From Casuarina equisetifolia (Eukaryota > Streptophyta > Magnoliopsida > Fagales > Casuarinaceae): 64,000 nucleotides of DNA. How positions within the stretch are numbered: position 1 is the first letter of the stretch; each line of letters opens with the position of its first letter. The notes below the pieces were generated by a model. The model was given only the letters and a program-made list of their open reading frames with translations. It was not told where the DNA came from and did not search any database. Shown here one piece after another: positions 12,935-24,324 of this stretch. The stretch is taken from the NCBI GenBank assembly GCA_028551475.1, contig CM052356.1, forward strand, positions 5,714,001 through 5,778,000, in the 5' to 3' direction. The translations under genes were made by a program, and so were the position numbers.

Positions 12935-13455
12935 CATTTTTGGTTTACAACCTAGTGAAACGCCGGTGAGAAAAACATTGAAGCATATTTGGTCAGTCCT
13001 TGTAACTTAGTCTCGTTAACTCTAATGCAGCATTGGAGAATCAAAAAAAGTACATTATATTCTAAAATCCTTGAGAAAACAAAAATCCATTACAATGGAG
13101 CAATAAATCTAATGGTTTTTTGGGTTTTTATATGAACTTTGAAGGCCAGCTTGTTAAAAATAGGTGTTTTCTTATATTAAAAACATAAAGATGAGCTCTT
13201 AAATATATAAATGACGAGGTTTTCTCACTTAATATTTTTAGATTTTGGGATAGGCCCTAATCTAATACAATTACTAGCTACTTTGCCACCACACTTTTGG
13301 TTTACAACCTAGTGAAACACCATGAGAAAAACATTAAAGCATATTTTATTAGTTCTTGTAACTTAATCTTGTTAACTCCAATACAGCATTGGAGAATCGA
13401 AAAAGTATATTCATATTCTAAAATCCTTGGGAAAATAGAAAATCTATTACTATAA
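12935..13455. repeat. Pair of about 165-bp direct repeats upstream of subtilase pseudogene 2
   Basis: The units are about 12935-13098 and 13290-13455 and share TTTGGTTTACAACCTAGTGA and several following blocks. Copy B has counterparts at about 20090-20255 and 20445-20570, so the pair predates the A/B duplication. Between the units lies an LTR-like sequence (13150-13270) of a type repeated elsewhere in the window. Confidence 0.65.
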
Positions 13456-13507
13456 GGAAGTAGGTTTTCTATGAAAAGGTTTAGGTCCACCTTTTCTCAA
13501 AAGATTT

Positions 13508-13710
13508 CATTAAGAAGAGAGATTATCAAAGTTTATAAAATATATTACAAGTACTTTCTTCTTTAATATGGGAAAAAGAACTAGTTTTGATATCATGTAA
13601 AAATATATTATTGAAAAGATAGATTATCCAAGCTTATAAGACATATCACAAGTATCTTCCTCTCTACTGTGAGATTTTGTTGTCCGACACTTTCCCGATC
13701 ACATATTCGA
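13508..13710. repeat. About 102-bp tandem repeat, two units
   Basis: Units share a CATT-GAGAAGA start and a CAAG-TTTATAAGACA core. Copy B has three units at 20618-20925, so unit number changed after duplication. Confidence 0.6.
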
Positions 13711-14613
13711 AACCCACTAACTAAAGGATAAAGGACGCCATTAACTAAGGAGCCTATAAAAACGACCAACAAGCTTGTGGAAAAAAGAATAACAAAGAGA
13801 CATCAAGAGAAAGATACCATTTGGAATCCTCCAAAGGACCGCAATTCCTAGTTGTAAGTTTCGTATTACTTAAGAGTGTATTGAGTCTAGCAAAAACTTT
13901 ATTCTCGTGATCAAGGAGAGCAAAATCTCGTAGATAAAACTATTGTATTTGTTTTGAATTCCTCACCTGTATTTAAGAGAGTTTATGACTTGTGAGTGCT
14001 TTGTTTTGAGTTCAAAACTAATCCACGCTTCCTCATTTGGTCATTCTACTTCCATATTTCCTTCCTCCACAGTCCCATTCTCAAACCCAACCAAATTTTA
14101 GTCTGACAGCGGTTGTCGCAATCGCAGACTTGATGGCCGCCCGTGACCATCCTACGTGGAAGCCCTTACGCTACGTCGCTTAAATAAGGGGAGGACAATA
14201 AAGTGCCTAAGTTCAATACAGATAGCGGCTTCGAAATTTAGTGAAACACAATGAGATACCTATGAAAACTCGAAAGTAAATAATGTGCTTCAATCCGAAC
14301 AGCTACAATTTTATCATAACCTGAAAAAAGTTAAAGCAAGTTGAATTGATACCCAAAAAAAAACGAAATTTATCATCTTTTTATCAATTCTCAATCGGTT
14401 AATGCACTGAGATGAAAGAAAATTCAGACCGACCTTAACAAACAAACAGAATTCTCCTCTTTGATGATATGGTAGATAAAATGTTAAAGAACATCTCAAT
14501 TTTCGTAATTAATGGAATTTCTTGTCAAGTATAACAAACATGTTCCTCAAATTGTTTCAAAGATGCTCATCATCAAAATCTCTTTGTTATATCAAAATTT
14601 TTTTGTCAAGTTT
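13711..14613. other. Non-coding right part of copy A
   Basis: It matches about 20926-21666 and 26659-26822 of copy B. I recognise no gene. Confidence 0.6.
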
Positions 14614-15430
14614 GGGATTGACTGATAATAGGAAATAATAGTAAAGTTCAAGTCGTGCTTGTTTGTAATAACTAAGCCATCCTCTAGTACTAGTTTATTG
14701 ATCTTATTTTAAGCTCTTCTTTACATTAATAATGCAAAGAAAATCTTACTATTGTTATCTCCTTCTTTTAATCATATATTCCTTTATTTTCTTTTTAGAA
14801 GGATTTTTTTTCATATTAAGGAGTTGCTTAAGTTGTAATTTCTCCTCAGAATATGTGTATGGACAATAAGGATTAATCTTTAACCTATTCTAAATTTGCT
14901 TTAAATTTTCTCTTGCATCCTTCACCTTTTGATACAAATTTCCAAAATGGGTGGCATTGAGTTTCTTAAGAGAAGTCTTTAAAGCTTTCAATTTTTGCAC
15001 AACTTGAAACATTTTTAAGTCATCTATTTCTTATTGCCATACTAAACTTATTGTATCCATAAAATATAAGAAACCAGTCCAAAAATTGAAGAATCTTAAT
15101 GGAGATTTCTTCATGGTTGTGTTATTTCCAAATTATACTAAACATGGAGAGTGATATGATACACCAAAAAGTAAAAATTTAATTGTGGATTTATCAAAAT
15201 GATAGCTTATGCTCAATTTTGCTAGCTCGAAAACTAGTGACTAAGCCTTTATTTGTTGATGTGAACAAAGGACCATTAAATGGAGGTTCAATCAATGTTA
15301 TATTCTCAATGATTTCATTTAAATTCTCAATTCCTTACATCCATCTAATGTTTGGACTAATTCAGTCATTGACATTTTGTATTTCATTTAAATCTTCCAT
15401 AAGTAACCAAGGAACATTGTTTACATTAAC
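14614..15430 (-). mobile_element. LINE (non-LTR retrotransposon) ORF2 fragment
   Basis: Read on the minus strand, the segment gives degraded but unmistakable pieces of a plant L1-type ORF2. They are PWLLMEDLNE (endonuclease GDFNE region) near 15415, IEPPFNGPLFTSTN near 15260, a stretch matching the QKLKALK...LKKLN linker near 14985, and ALLM-RRA-NKINKLV-EDG near 14700, close to where the reverse transcriptase begins. It has many stops. It lacks the 5' end and everything beyond the early reverse transcriptase. It lies between tandem copies A and B, and microhomology blurs its right edge. Confidence 0.8.
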
Positions 15431-16896
15431 AAAATTTTCTTCATCCTCATTCATTTTGCTGCTTTTCTTTACACTTATTGATTCGTATTGAAAATCTAAC
15501 AAAGCCAAAGCTGTACATTTCATAGCCACAGCTAAAAGACTAGTTTCAATGTGTTCATAACATACTAGGTCGGTTATTTAGTAAATATTTAGCAAAAAGA
15601 AGAGACAAAGATTGTTAGGAAAAACCCTTGATAAACCACTTAATACTAACCTTGCTAAGAGAAACTAGAAGGGCTTCTTAACCTTGCTAGACCCTTTGGG
15701 CCTTGGTGAGCCTCATAAAAGACCCCTTGTAGACAAAAAGAGCCTTCTTTCTTATAAATCCATTATGGGACCGACATTATCCTATTGGCTACTTCTGCAC
15801 GGCTGATTCCATGAGCTAACTCCAGGTCAAGGTATTATTGTTTCACCCGAAAGTTCTCTACCGTGATTGATCTTTTACATGCATCGACATCCTCCATACA
15901 AAGGATAAAAGAATCTATGAGTTCCATTTTGAGCGGAAGAGTGCTTCAAAAACACACATATTAACACCTGGCAGCAAGTTCCTTTTTTTTTTTATGGTTA
16001 GGTAAAGTTGTATTTAAGGGTATAAGAAGTGAAACCCAAGTTCTAGATCTTACGTTGTCAATAGCCAATAAGTGGGTTATTGACGTATTGACAATAAATT
16101 CCATTTTTATCAACTATTGAAACAAAAATATGGTTAGGCTTTGGAATGAAATTAGTAAAATGTGTACTTGGCATTTCCCCATGTAAGTTATTGGAAAATC
16201 TAAAATTTGACCACTCTAAAGTTTATCATGTTATCTGGCCAATTTATTAGTGTTATAAAGAGAAAAAGTAGTTTGTGAGTTATATAAATTGAAAGCTGAA
16301 TAACATAAATTTGTATTATTTTCTTTCCATCATAGTAAAGGATTACTCCTTGGTATATAGAGATAATCCCAGATCACATAAATTCATGTCTTTCTTCGTT
16401 AGTTGTCCTTGATTTCTTGTTCGTTTCTGTAGTGATTTTTAGTTTGATGTTTTAGTAATTTGATTTCTCGTCAATATAACGAAAAAATCAAATACAAAAA
16501 AATGGGGTCATCAAATATTTTGTCAATGAAAGGAACTTTCAAGCAATACTTGGCCTTGGTTATGGCTTGGGAGCCTTTTTAATCAAGTAGGTAGAGACCC
16601 AATACAGCTTGGGAATACGTATTTGAAACGTGTGGCGCCTACTAGATGAAACAGTCATGGTAGAAAACGCTAACACGACCTAAATTTTGGAACAACCATT
16701 TCTCTCTCCTATATATGCAGTTGTGACAGTCATCGAATAAGCTCCAAGGCAGTAAATGGTTTCATTTTCTCATATAAAATTAATGATTTCGCTTAATCAT
16801 TCTTGGTGCTGCTTTAAACTACTAACGTGAATTTATATAGGATGGTACTGTGGTTGATGGAGGGTACCATCATTTTGGATAAATGTTAATAATTGT
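15431..16896. other. Non-coding flank of copy B
   Basis: It is alignable to 7300-8522 plus 9825-10050 of copy A. No gene is seen. Confidence 0.6.
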
Positions 16897-17215
16897 GGGA
16901 GTTTTAAACTTTTTTTCTTAGTTTGTATGTATTGTATATGATCTTAGCATAATTCTAGGCATTTTCAAAATAAGTTTGTTAAAATACAAATTTTATTAGT
17001 TAGAATAAGAAAAGTAATATGTAAAAAAATATTTTTATTTTGGAGCATTAAACTTTCTTAAACAAATATCTGTTATGTCATAGTTGGATGATTCCAAATT
17101 TGACCTTTTTTTAGATAACTTGTAATGTTGGGTAAATCCTTAAACTTTTGCACCCTATTATTATTTGATAAATAAATTTACATATTTATCAAAAAACAAT
17201 TATTGAAATTTTCTT
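16897..17215. other. AT-rich insertion of about 320 bp present only in copy B
   Basis: Copy A runs straight from AATGTTAATAACTG to TAATTAATTACAACGATG. Copy B has about 320 bp of very AT-rich DNA between the same flanks. I see no clear terminal inverted repeats, poly-A tail or coding potential, so its class is unknown. It could instead be a deletion in A. Confidence 0.5.
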
Positions 17216-17460
17216 ATTAATTACAATGATGGAGAGTACCACTGAACAACAAAAAGGAAAAACACAGTCTAAAGATAAAAAAGAAAGTGAAATGCCGAAA
17301 AAATCGTCAATGACGAAGATAACTGAGCAATTTAAAGTTAAATCTTCAAGGATACAAATGCATGTCAACCCTAAGATTGGTGCATCAGTTTCCTTTGTTG
17401 TTTATTCATTATTTCTCCATCATTGTTATTGCTGCGATAGAGGGTACTGGTTGGTATCTC

Positions 17461-19740
17461 TCACTCAAAAAAGACCGATATTGGAGTTCTTATGGAGTGC
17501 GTATCAGAAAACCATCGGATATATCCCTGAGAATAAGTTTGGGTAACCCGACTACTATCTGGATAGAATTCCACGGTGTAAGTTACCTTCTGGTTCACCT
17601 CTGTGAATCTTATCACTCCAGGTCCGACGGACATAGCTTGCAAACCTGGTGGAACAACAAGCTCTGAAGAGTAAGATGAATTAGCTGGGCCAACATTTGT
17701 CACTGTCCGACTGTAACTCTGAATGGTAGACCCCATTACTATAGAAAATGAAGGATAATTTAGCTGTCCTCCAGGTATGCTTATTAATTCTGAGCAGTTG
17801 ACCCTCGGGTGTTGCACAATAATCCCCACTTCCTTATCTGTGTAATTCAAACCACATAAATAAGGAATATAATCGTCAGGTTGAAGGTCATAAATAAACC
17901 CTGGATCATTTGCTTTAGATGGGTTAACGTGACCAGCGCCGATGGCAAAGATGTCAGCCGGAAGAAGTCTTTCATCAAGGATGGGCTTTCCTCCAAGGTT
18001 TACTAAATCAGCTGTGGTCATGATAGCAGACTTAATGGCAGCCGGCGACCAGTCAGGGTGTGAGCTTTTGAGCAAAGCAGCAATGCCAGCAAGGTGAGGG
18101 CATGACATTGATGTACCAGAGATAATATTGAATGTTGGTTTCCCACTTGTGTCGTTGTTTAAAGGGAATGGCCATGCTGCTAAAATATTTACTCCAGGTC
18201 CAATGATGTCTGGTTTCAGAATTCCTGGACTTGCTACACTTGGGCCTCTAGAAGAAAAGAAGGTGACTGCCGGAGCCGATGGATCTCCAATTATAGTTCC
18301 TTTAAATGAGATAGTGGCCATTGGTGTTGAGGTTGAGTTTATGTAAGCCAAAATTTTCAATCCAGCAGCATAGCTAATTTGCGTAGCAGGGAGTACGTGA
18401 GCCTCAGCCAAGGTGCTATACCCACTAATCTCATCATTCATGAGAATCATGGCAACTCCACCGGCGAGTGAAACTGCTACACCTTTGTCGATTGGGTCGA
18501 CCTCTCCTCCTTCCTCACACAACACTACCTTTCCTTTTACATCAACGCCACTTAACGAGCCCGGAGCACAATAAAAGGATGATTCGTCACCGTTTGCACC
18601 TGCATAAACCAGAGGCAACAATGTTGGACTGAAATCGTGAGGTTGGGAAAGGGATTCACCGTTGTATTCTTCGCCATTTCCGAGCACTGCCGTTGCTCTT
18701 ATGCTTCTATCAATTGTGCTCGCTCCAACTGTAAGGATCCATGGAGCCTCGTTTGATAGAGAGCCAGTGAAGGGACCAGAATTCCCTGCGGAACAGCTGA
18801 CAAAAATTCCCCTTTGGGTTGCAGCAAATGCACCTACCGCAATGACATCATCGAAGAAAGGAGCAGAGAATCCACCAAGGGAAATGGAAATAATATCGAC
18901 CCCGTCCTCAATTGCGGTGTCAAGACCAGCTAAAATGTCACTTTCAGCACAACCACCTGCATAACATACTTTGTACATAGCCAAGTGTGCGTGAGGTGCC
19001 ATGCCGGCCGCCGTACCATTGGCATTCCCAAGAACACTAGCATCTTTTACAAAATTTCCAGCTGCCGTGCTAGCAGTGTGAGTGCCATGTCCTTCATCAT
19101 CAACTGGTGGAGCTCCGACTATTTCCCTTCCATTTCCAAATGCTCTTGCCCCAATTAGTTTGTTGTTACAAACTGTTCCATTGAATTCACACTTGCCTTT
19201 CCATTTAACGGGGGGTGGAGGAACTCTTTCATCACTAAATGAAGGATGATCAGGGAATATTCCGGTGTCCAAGAGTCCAATGATCACACCTTTGCCATAC
19301 TTTGCTTCTTTCCAAAACCCCACGTTCGTGTGTAAGCCTAGGAATTTCGGAGTATGGGTTGTATGCAGAGGCAAAATCCGTTGCGGTTGTGCCGAAATGA
19401 ACCCATCCTGCACTTCCATTGCCTTCACTTCATCGGCTGTCAATCTTGCTGCAAAGCCAGTAATCACATTTCTATAAGAGTAAACCATCCGTGATTGTTG
19501 GCTCGAGCTTCCACCGGTTGAAGATAAAAATGACTGATACCAGCTATCCAGATCTTCTGATTGCATTGTGATTCGGCCCTCCGGCTTTTTAACACGGACA
19601 ATGCAAGTTCGTAAGCCGTTTTGCTTCTGACCTTGCTCAGTATCATCTTGAGCCACGGTTGCTGAGAGATTAAAGATGAAGAAAAGACTAAGAAGAGATA
19701 TAATCCCCATTCTTTGCACAATTTGATACTTATTCTCCAT
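17461..19740 (-). CDS. Subtilisin-like serine protease, SBT1-type, secreted
   Basis: This is an intact single-exon gene of 759 aa, the usual length for plant subtilases, which cleave proteins or peptide precursors in the cell wall. An N-terminal signal peptide covers about residues 1-30. An Inhibitor_I9 prodomain (about 44-123, IVRVKKPEG to [10 protein letters not shown]) would be removed on maturation. In the peptidase S8 domain the catalytic Asp158 is in GLLDTG, His218 in EGHGTH, the oxyanion Asn320 in SAGN and Ser544 in [12 protein letters not shown] insertion lies at about 355-490 and an Fn3-like domain at about 655-755. The start follows a TATA box by 43-50 bp. It has two broken relatives upstream and downstream on the same strand. 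The substrate cannot be told from sequence. Confidence 0.95.
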   Translation of the reverse strand: MENKYQIVQRMGIISLLSLFFIFNLSATVAQDDTEQGQKQNGLRTCIVRVKKPEGRITMQSEDLDSWYQSFLSSTGGSSSQQSRMVYSYRNVITGFAARLTADEVKAMEVQDGFISAQPQRILPLHTTHTPKFLGLHTNVGFWKEAKYGKGVIIGLLDTGIFPDHPSFSDERVPPPPVKWKGKCEFNGTVCNNKLIGARAFGNGREIVGAPPVDDEGHGTHTASTAAGNFVKDASVLGNANGTAAGMAPHAHLAMYKVCYAGGCAESDILAGLDTAIEDGVDIISISLGGFSAPFFDDVIAVGAFAATQRGIFVSCSAGNSGPFTGSLSNEAPWILTVGASTIDRSIRATAVLGNGEEYNGESLSQPHDFSPTLLPLVYAGANGDESSFYCAPGSLSGVDVKGKVVLCEEGGEVDPIDKGVAVSLAGGVAMILMNDEISGYSTLAEAHVLPATQISYAAGLKILAYINSTSTPMATISFKGTIIGDPSAPAVTFFSSRGPSVASPGILKPDIIGPGVNILAAWPFPLNNDTSGKPTFNIISGTSMSCPHLAGIAALLKSSHPDWSPAAIKSAIMTTADLVNLGGKPILDERLLPADIFAIGAGHVNPSKANDPGFIYDLQPDDYIPYLCGLNYTDKEVGIIVQHPRVNCSELISIPGGQLNYPSFSIVMGSTIQSYSRTVTNVGPANSSYSSELVVPPGLQAMSVGPGVIRFTEVNQKVTYTVEFYPDSSRVTQTYSQGYIRWFSDTHSIRTPISVFFE

Positions 19741-19789
19741 TGTAGAAGAACTAGTGTTAGTGCTTTATACCATTTCTTTCCTATTCACA

Positions 19790-19797
19790 TATATATA
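19790..19797 (-). promoter_or_regulatory. TATA box of the intact subtilase gene
   Basis: TATATATA lies 50 bp upstream of the ATG and is conserved in copy A at the same spacing, implying a short 5' UTR. Confidence 0.55.
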
Positions 19798-20617
19798 ATG
19801 ATAAAGCAAAGGAGGGATGCATTGTGGGTTCATCGGTGGAGACTTTGAGGCCGTCTTGTTAGGACTTGGCTGGCGGTTGGTGGGACTAACTTTGTTGGCG
19901 CCGAAGAAATTTGAAGGCATTGGACGACCATTCTAGGACCCAGAAATTCTTGTCGTCCTTAGTTATAAACAATGCAACAATAAACCTTATGCTCTTTTGG
20001 CTTTAAATAAACAATGGGGCGATAGATCTAATGCTTTTTGGGTTTTTATGAACTTTGGAGGCCGATTATTAGCTGTTTCACCGATGCCACATTTTTGGTT
20101 TACAACCTAGTGAAACGCCGGTGAGAAAAACATTGAAGCATATTTGGTCACTCCTTGTAACTTAATCTCGTTAACTCTGGTACAGCATTGGAGAATCAAA
20201 AAGGTATATTCATATTTTTAAATTCCTCGAGGAAACAAAAATCCATTACAATGGAACAATAGATTTAATGTTTTTTTGGTTTTTATACGAACTTTGGAGG
20301 CCAATTTGTTAAAAGTAAATATTGTCTCATATTAAAAGCATGTGAGGATAGGCTCTTGAATTTATAAATTATGAGATTTTCTTATATAATGTTCTCAGGT
20401 TTTAAGATAGACCCTCATACTTCAGTATGGTTATTAGAAAAATATCAAAGCATATTTAGTCAATTCTTATAACTTAATCTTTTTAACTCCGATATAACAT
20501 TGAAGAACCAGAAAAGTATATTCATATTTTTTAAATCCTTTAGAAAATAGAAAATCCATTACTATGAGGGATGGGTTTTTTATGAAAAGGCTAGGTCTAC
20601 CTCTCCTAAAAGGACCT
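19798..20617. other. Upstream region of the intact subtilase
   Basis: It is colinear with 12637-13507. It includes the 165-bp repeat pair (about 20090-20255 and 20445-20570) and an LTR-like block at 20305-20435. No gene is seen. Confidence 0.6.
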
Positions 20618-20925
20618 CATTGAGAAAAGGGATTATCCAAGTTTATAAAACACATTACAAATACTTTTTTTTATCTAATGTGGGAGAAAGAAGTAGTTAT
20701 GGTACCATATGAAAATATATCATTGAGAAGATGAGTTATTCAAGTTTATAAGACACATTACAAATATTTTCTTATTTAATGTGGGAGAAATAATTACTTC
20801 CAATACTATGTAAAAACATATCATTGAGAAGATGAGTTATTCAAGCTTATAAATCACATCACAAGTATCTTTCTCTCTATTGTGAGATTTTGTTGTTCGA
20901 CACTTTCTCGATCACATATCCAAAA
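20618..20925. repeat. About 102-bp tandem repeat, three units
   Basis: Units begin near 20618, 20721 and 20822, each with CATTGAGAA. They share CAAG-TTTATAAxxCACAT and, in the first two, an ATGTGGGAGAAA block. Copy A has two units. Confidence 0.65.
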
Positions 20926-21666
20926 CCCACTTAGTAGAGGATCAAGGAAGCCATCAACTAAGGAGCCTATAAAAATGCCCAACAGGCTTGTGGAAAAAAG
21001 AATAACAAAGAGACATCAAGAGAAAGATACCATTTGGAATCCTCCAAAGGATCGTAGTTCCTAGTTGTAAGTTTTGTATTACTAGAGTGCTATAAGTCTA
21101 GCAAAAACTTTGTTCTCGAAATCAACGAGAGCAAAATCTCGTAGATAAAACTATTGTATTTGTTTTGAATTCCTCTCCTGTATTAAAGAGAGTTTATGAC
21201 TGGTGAGTGCTTTGTTTTTAGTTTAAAACTAATATGCGCTTCCTCATTTGGTCGTTCTACTTCCATATTTCCTTCCTCCTCCGTTCCGTTCTCAAACCCA
21301 ACAAAATTTTAGTCTGATGGCAGTTGTAGCAATCGCAAACTTGATGAGTGCCCGTGACCATTCTAGGTGAAGCCCTTAAGCTACGTTGCTTAGATAAAGG
21401 GAAGACATTAAAGTGTCTAAGTTCAATACAAATAGTGGCTTCGAAATTCAGCGAAACGCGATGAGAAACCAATGAAAACTCGGAACTAAATGACGTGCTT
21501 CAATCTGAACAGCTACAATTTTATCATAACGTGACAAAAGTTAAAGCAACTTGAATTGTTACCAAAAGGAAAAAAAAAAACGAAATTTATTATCTTTTTA
21601 TCAATTCTCAATAGATTAATGCACTGAGATGAGAGGAAATTCAGACTGGCCTTAACAAACAAACAA
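20926..21666. other. Non-coding right part of copy B
   Basis: It matches 13711-14448 of copy A. Homology stops abruptly at AACAAACAAACAA, where the copia 2 segment begins. Confidence 0.6.
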
Positions 21667-21737
21667 ATGTGGTCCCATGGATTCTATTAATGTGCCTAAG
21701 TTCAATAGAATTGATTTAATGTATTTCTATTAAAGAT

Positions 21738-21846
21738 GGGTGTTGTCTTGCATTGGAAGAGTAAAGATATGCTTTTGAGTTTATAAGTGATGAAATTTTT
21801 TCACCTAATGCCTTAAAGTTTTAGTATGAGCCCTTACACTATAATA
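21738..21846. repeat. LTR-like repeat (R1 type) at the 5' edge of copia 2
   Basis: It shares GGGTGTTGT...TTGAGTTTATAAGTGATGA...CCCTTACACT with 13150-13270, 20305-20435, 35775-35905 and 35995-36120, and ends ATAATA directly before TGGTATC. This is the layout of an LTR end plus primer-binding site, but of a different family from the 3' LTR of copia 2. Confidence 0.55.
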
Positions 21847-22239
21847 TGGTATCAATAGTCATTCTTTCCTAAGATCCTAATCCTCTCTGATTCGCTTTTG
21901 CCATTTTTTTTCTCACCGTTTTTGTGTCAAGTTTGGAGCCCTTCCCTTTTTCATTCGTATTACGTCATTTTCCTACATCTCTGCTTTTCTTTCTTCCTCC
22001 TTCGCCCTTAATTTTCTTTTTCAATTCCTTCATTCTCCTTTGTTCCTCTCTTATTCACTTAATTGCATCCTCTTTTTCCCTCCCACAATTACCTTTATGA
22101 CCCTATCGTCTTTTCCCTTCTTGCCCTTTACCCTTTTACTATTCACAAAATTCCCTTTCTCACACTTACTCCCATCACCCTGAACCCTTTTCCCTTTTTT
22201 CCTAATTTTCAAATCCTTAAATTTCACAATTTCTCACTC

Positions 22240-22660
22240 AAGCCATAATTCCCCCCTTCCTAATTTATCCAATTTCCTAATTCTCACCAATCCCTAATTT
22301 TTGCCACATCCTAATCCTTAATTTCCACCACCTTAATTTCCTTGTTCCCAATTTCTCCAATTTCCCAATTCTCACCAATCCCTAATTTTTGTCAGTTCCT
22401 AATCCCTAATTCCCACAACCCTAATTTCCTAAATCTCAACCCTAATTCCTAAATCTCTAAAACCCTAATTTCCTAATTCTTAAACCTTAATCCTTAAATC
22501 CATAAACCCTAAATCTCACTTAATGTCCTAATTCTCAAACCCTAATCCCTAAATCCACAAACCCTAATCTCCCCTAATGTCCCAATTCTTAAACCATAAT
22601 CTTTAAATCCACAAACCTTAATCTCTTAAACCCTAATTCCCAATTCCCTAACCTTAGTCA
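22240..22660. repeat. Degenerate AACCCTAAT-rich array in the copia 2 leader
   Basis: CCCTAA or a close variant recurs every 10-25 bp with irregular spacing. The related copia 4 leader (minus strand, 59180-59340) has fewer but similar CCCTAGCC motifs. The irregular spacing argues against real telomeric DNA. Confidence 0.6.
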
Positions 22661-23946
22661 TCACCTCTTCCATCTTTGATGGCTGTTGACAACCACAATT
22701 CTACTACTAGCAACACCTTGAACCCTCTAAATGCACCTCCCACCATTCCTCTTGATCCTTTCCATAACCCTTACCACTTAATAGCATTCGATCTCTAACC
22801 TACCTACATTGTCTCCTAAAAATTAACCAGTGAATCCAACTGGCATATCTAAAGCAAGCAAATCCATATTGTTTTTCATGCATGTAACAAAATATGCTTC
22901 CTTATTGGCAAGTTGTCATGCCCCTATGATGATGAAGATGCCATTGACCACTAGGATCAATGCCATGCCATTGTGAAAATATGGCTAACTCACTCTGTCC
23001 ACCCTTCTTTAGTGCCTATAGTGTTGACTGCTTACACCGTTGTCAAGATCTGGCAATTGCTCTATGATAACTTCAACAAGATAAGTGGAATGCAAAAATA
23101 CTCCATTAAACAAGCGATCAGCAACCTTCATCTCACTCTTGATGCCTCTACTGAGGAGTCTACTACATTCTTCCTCCACTTGAAGGAGTTATAAAGTGAC
23201 CTTGATGCCTAAAAGCCCCCCATTGTTGCATTTGTGGTGGTTATTCTTGCTAGCTCCATTAGGAATATCTTGCGCATAAGGAGGATTGAGCTTTGAAGTT
23301 CCTCCCTACCTTACCAAAGGAAAAAGTTCACCACTCTCCGATTGTTGATTCTCTCACGTGAGACTCTTCCCAACTTGGAGAAGATTTACTCCCTTGTCAA
23401 ATAAAAGCTTTTCTAATGTGTTACTGCCAACATCCACAACTCTTCCACCAACAATAGTAATGCATTTTAGGCACAACACCTACCTCGCTCTTTGGGTGGG
23501 TCAAGTGACTCTCTCACCCATTCAAGCTAGACCCAAGACCCGTCTCATAGGTCCCTCTCCTTTGTTGGGCCAGGCAAACCCAATATGTCTTGAGCTCAAC
23601 AAGCCTTTCCTACTGCTAGGCCCACTTGCAATCATTGTAAGTAGCTTAGGTACTTCCAAGGGGCTTGTTACCTCTTAGTGGGCTACCCACTCGAATTTAG
23701 GCCCAAGTAGGGTGGTCATTCCACAAACAAACCCACTACCCCTAGGCCTTTGGCCTAGCATGTCTTTGCTCCTGCTTATTAGGCCTTCATTGTTTTTGGG
23801 ACCTTAGACCCCTCTAAAGGCTACTTCCTCCTCCTAGCCCTGGCATTTTGGGCCATCACCCTCCCAACCCTAAGAATGTCTTTTGTGTTTCTATAGGCCT
23901 TACTCTCACTGCTAATCAACAACAAAAGCTACTGACCTTCATTAAT

Positions 23947-24324
23947 ATTTTTTTTAATAAAATGTCAAGAATTATATATCACCATAAAGAATTATAAGAT
24001 TGCTCAATTACATCATCATCATTTAAGCCATTGCATTTCACAAATTCTAAAACTCTTGTAAGAATTTATTACAATTTATAGGCTTTACTTCTTTAGTAGA
24101 TGAAATCTTTCCTTTCATATCCTTCTTGATTTTAGCAAAAATGGTTGAACTGTCTAGACTTTTATCATTAAATTTTATTCTATTTTTTCCCTCTAAATGT
24201 GATACAATATGGCCTTGAAAGATATACTAAGCATAGTTATTGCAAAACTCTTACTCTTGACAACCTTAATGACCCAACATATTTTAGCTCTCCAATATTC
24301 AATTCTTTGAGTTAATCCATTAAT
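23947..24324 (-). mobile_element. 5'-truncated LINE insertion nested in copia 2
   Basis: It is flanked by a 17-bp target duplication, TACTGACCTTCATTAAT at 23930-23946 and 24325-24341 with one C/T difference. The plus strand begins with a T run, i.e. a poly-A tail on the minus strand. The minus-strand translation near 24240-24100 resembles the C-terminal end of plant LINE ORF2 (SISFKA-LYHI-RE...KSLDSSTIFAKIKKD), with stops. A long duplication, terminal A tract and 5' truncation are the marks of target-primed insertion. Confidence 0.8.

Larger units (their letters stand above)
7300..14613. repeat. Tandem duplication copy A
   Basis: Its sequence recurs in order at 15431-21666 and 26659-26822. 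The left edge is near the shared string ATTGAAAATCTAACAAAGCC (about 7362 here, 15488 in B) and the right edge is the shared GTCAAGTTTG at 14613 and 26822. It contains subtilase pseudogene 2. Identity by eye is about 96-97% in the coding part and about 90% or more in the flanks. A carries the extra 8523-9819 insertion. Confidence 0.88.

Noticed and set aside
15183-15491. Plus-strand frame of 102 codons
   Set aside because: It lies antisense to the LINE ORF2 fragment.
17226-17546. Plus-strand frame of 106 codons starting MMESTTEQQKGK, lysine-rich
   Set aside because: It runs into the antisense of the subtilase 3' end, and the copy A counterpart at about 10070 is interrupted. No family resemblance.
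18662-18964. Plus-strand frame of 100 codons conserved in copy A (11501-11803)
   Set aside because: It is the antisense of the subtilase coding region; conservation comes from the recent duplication.
22240-22660. Interstitial telomere
   Set aside because: The motif spacing is irregular, the units are not tandem, and the stretch lies in the leader of a copia fossil.
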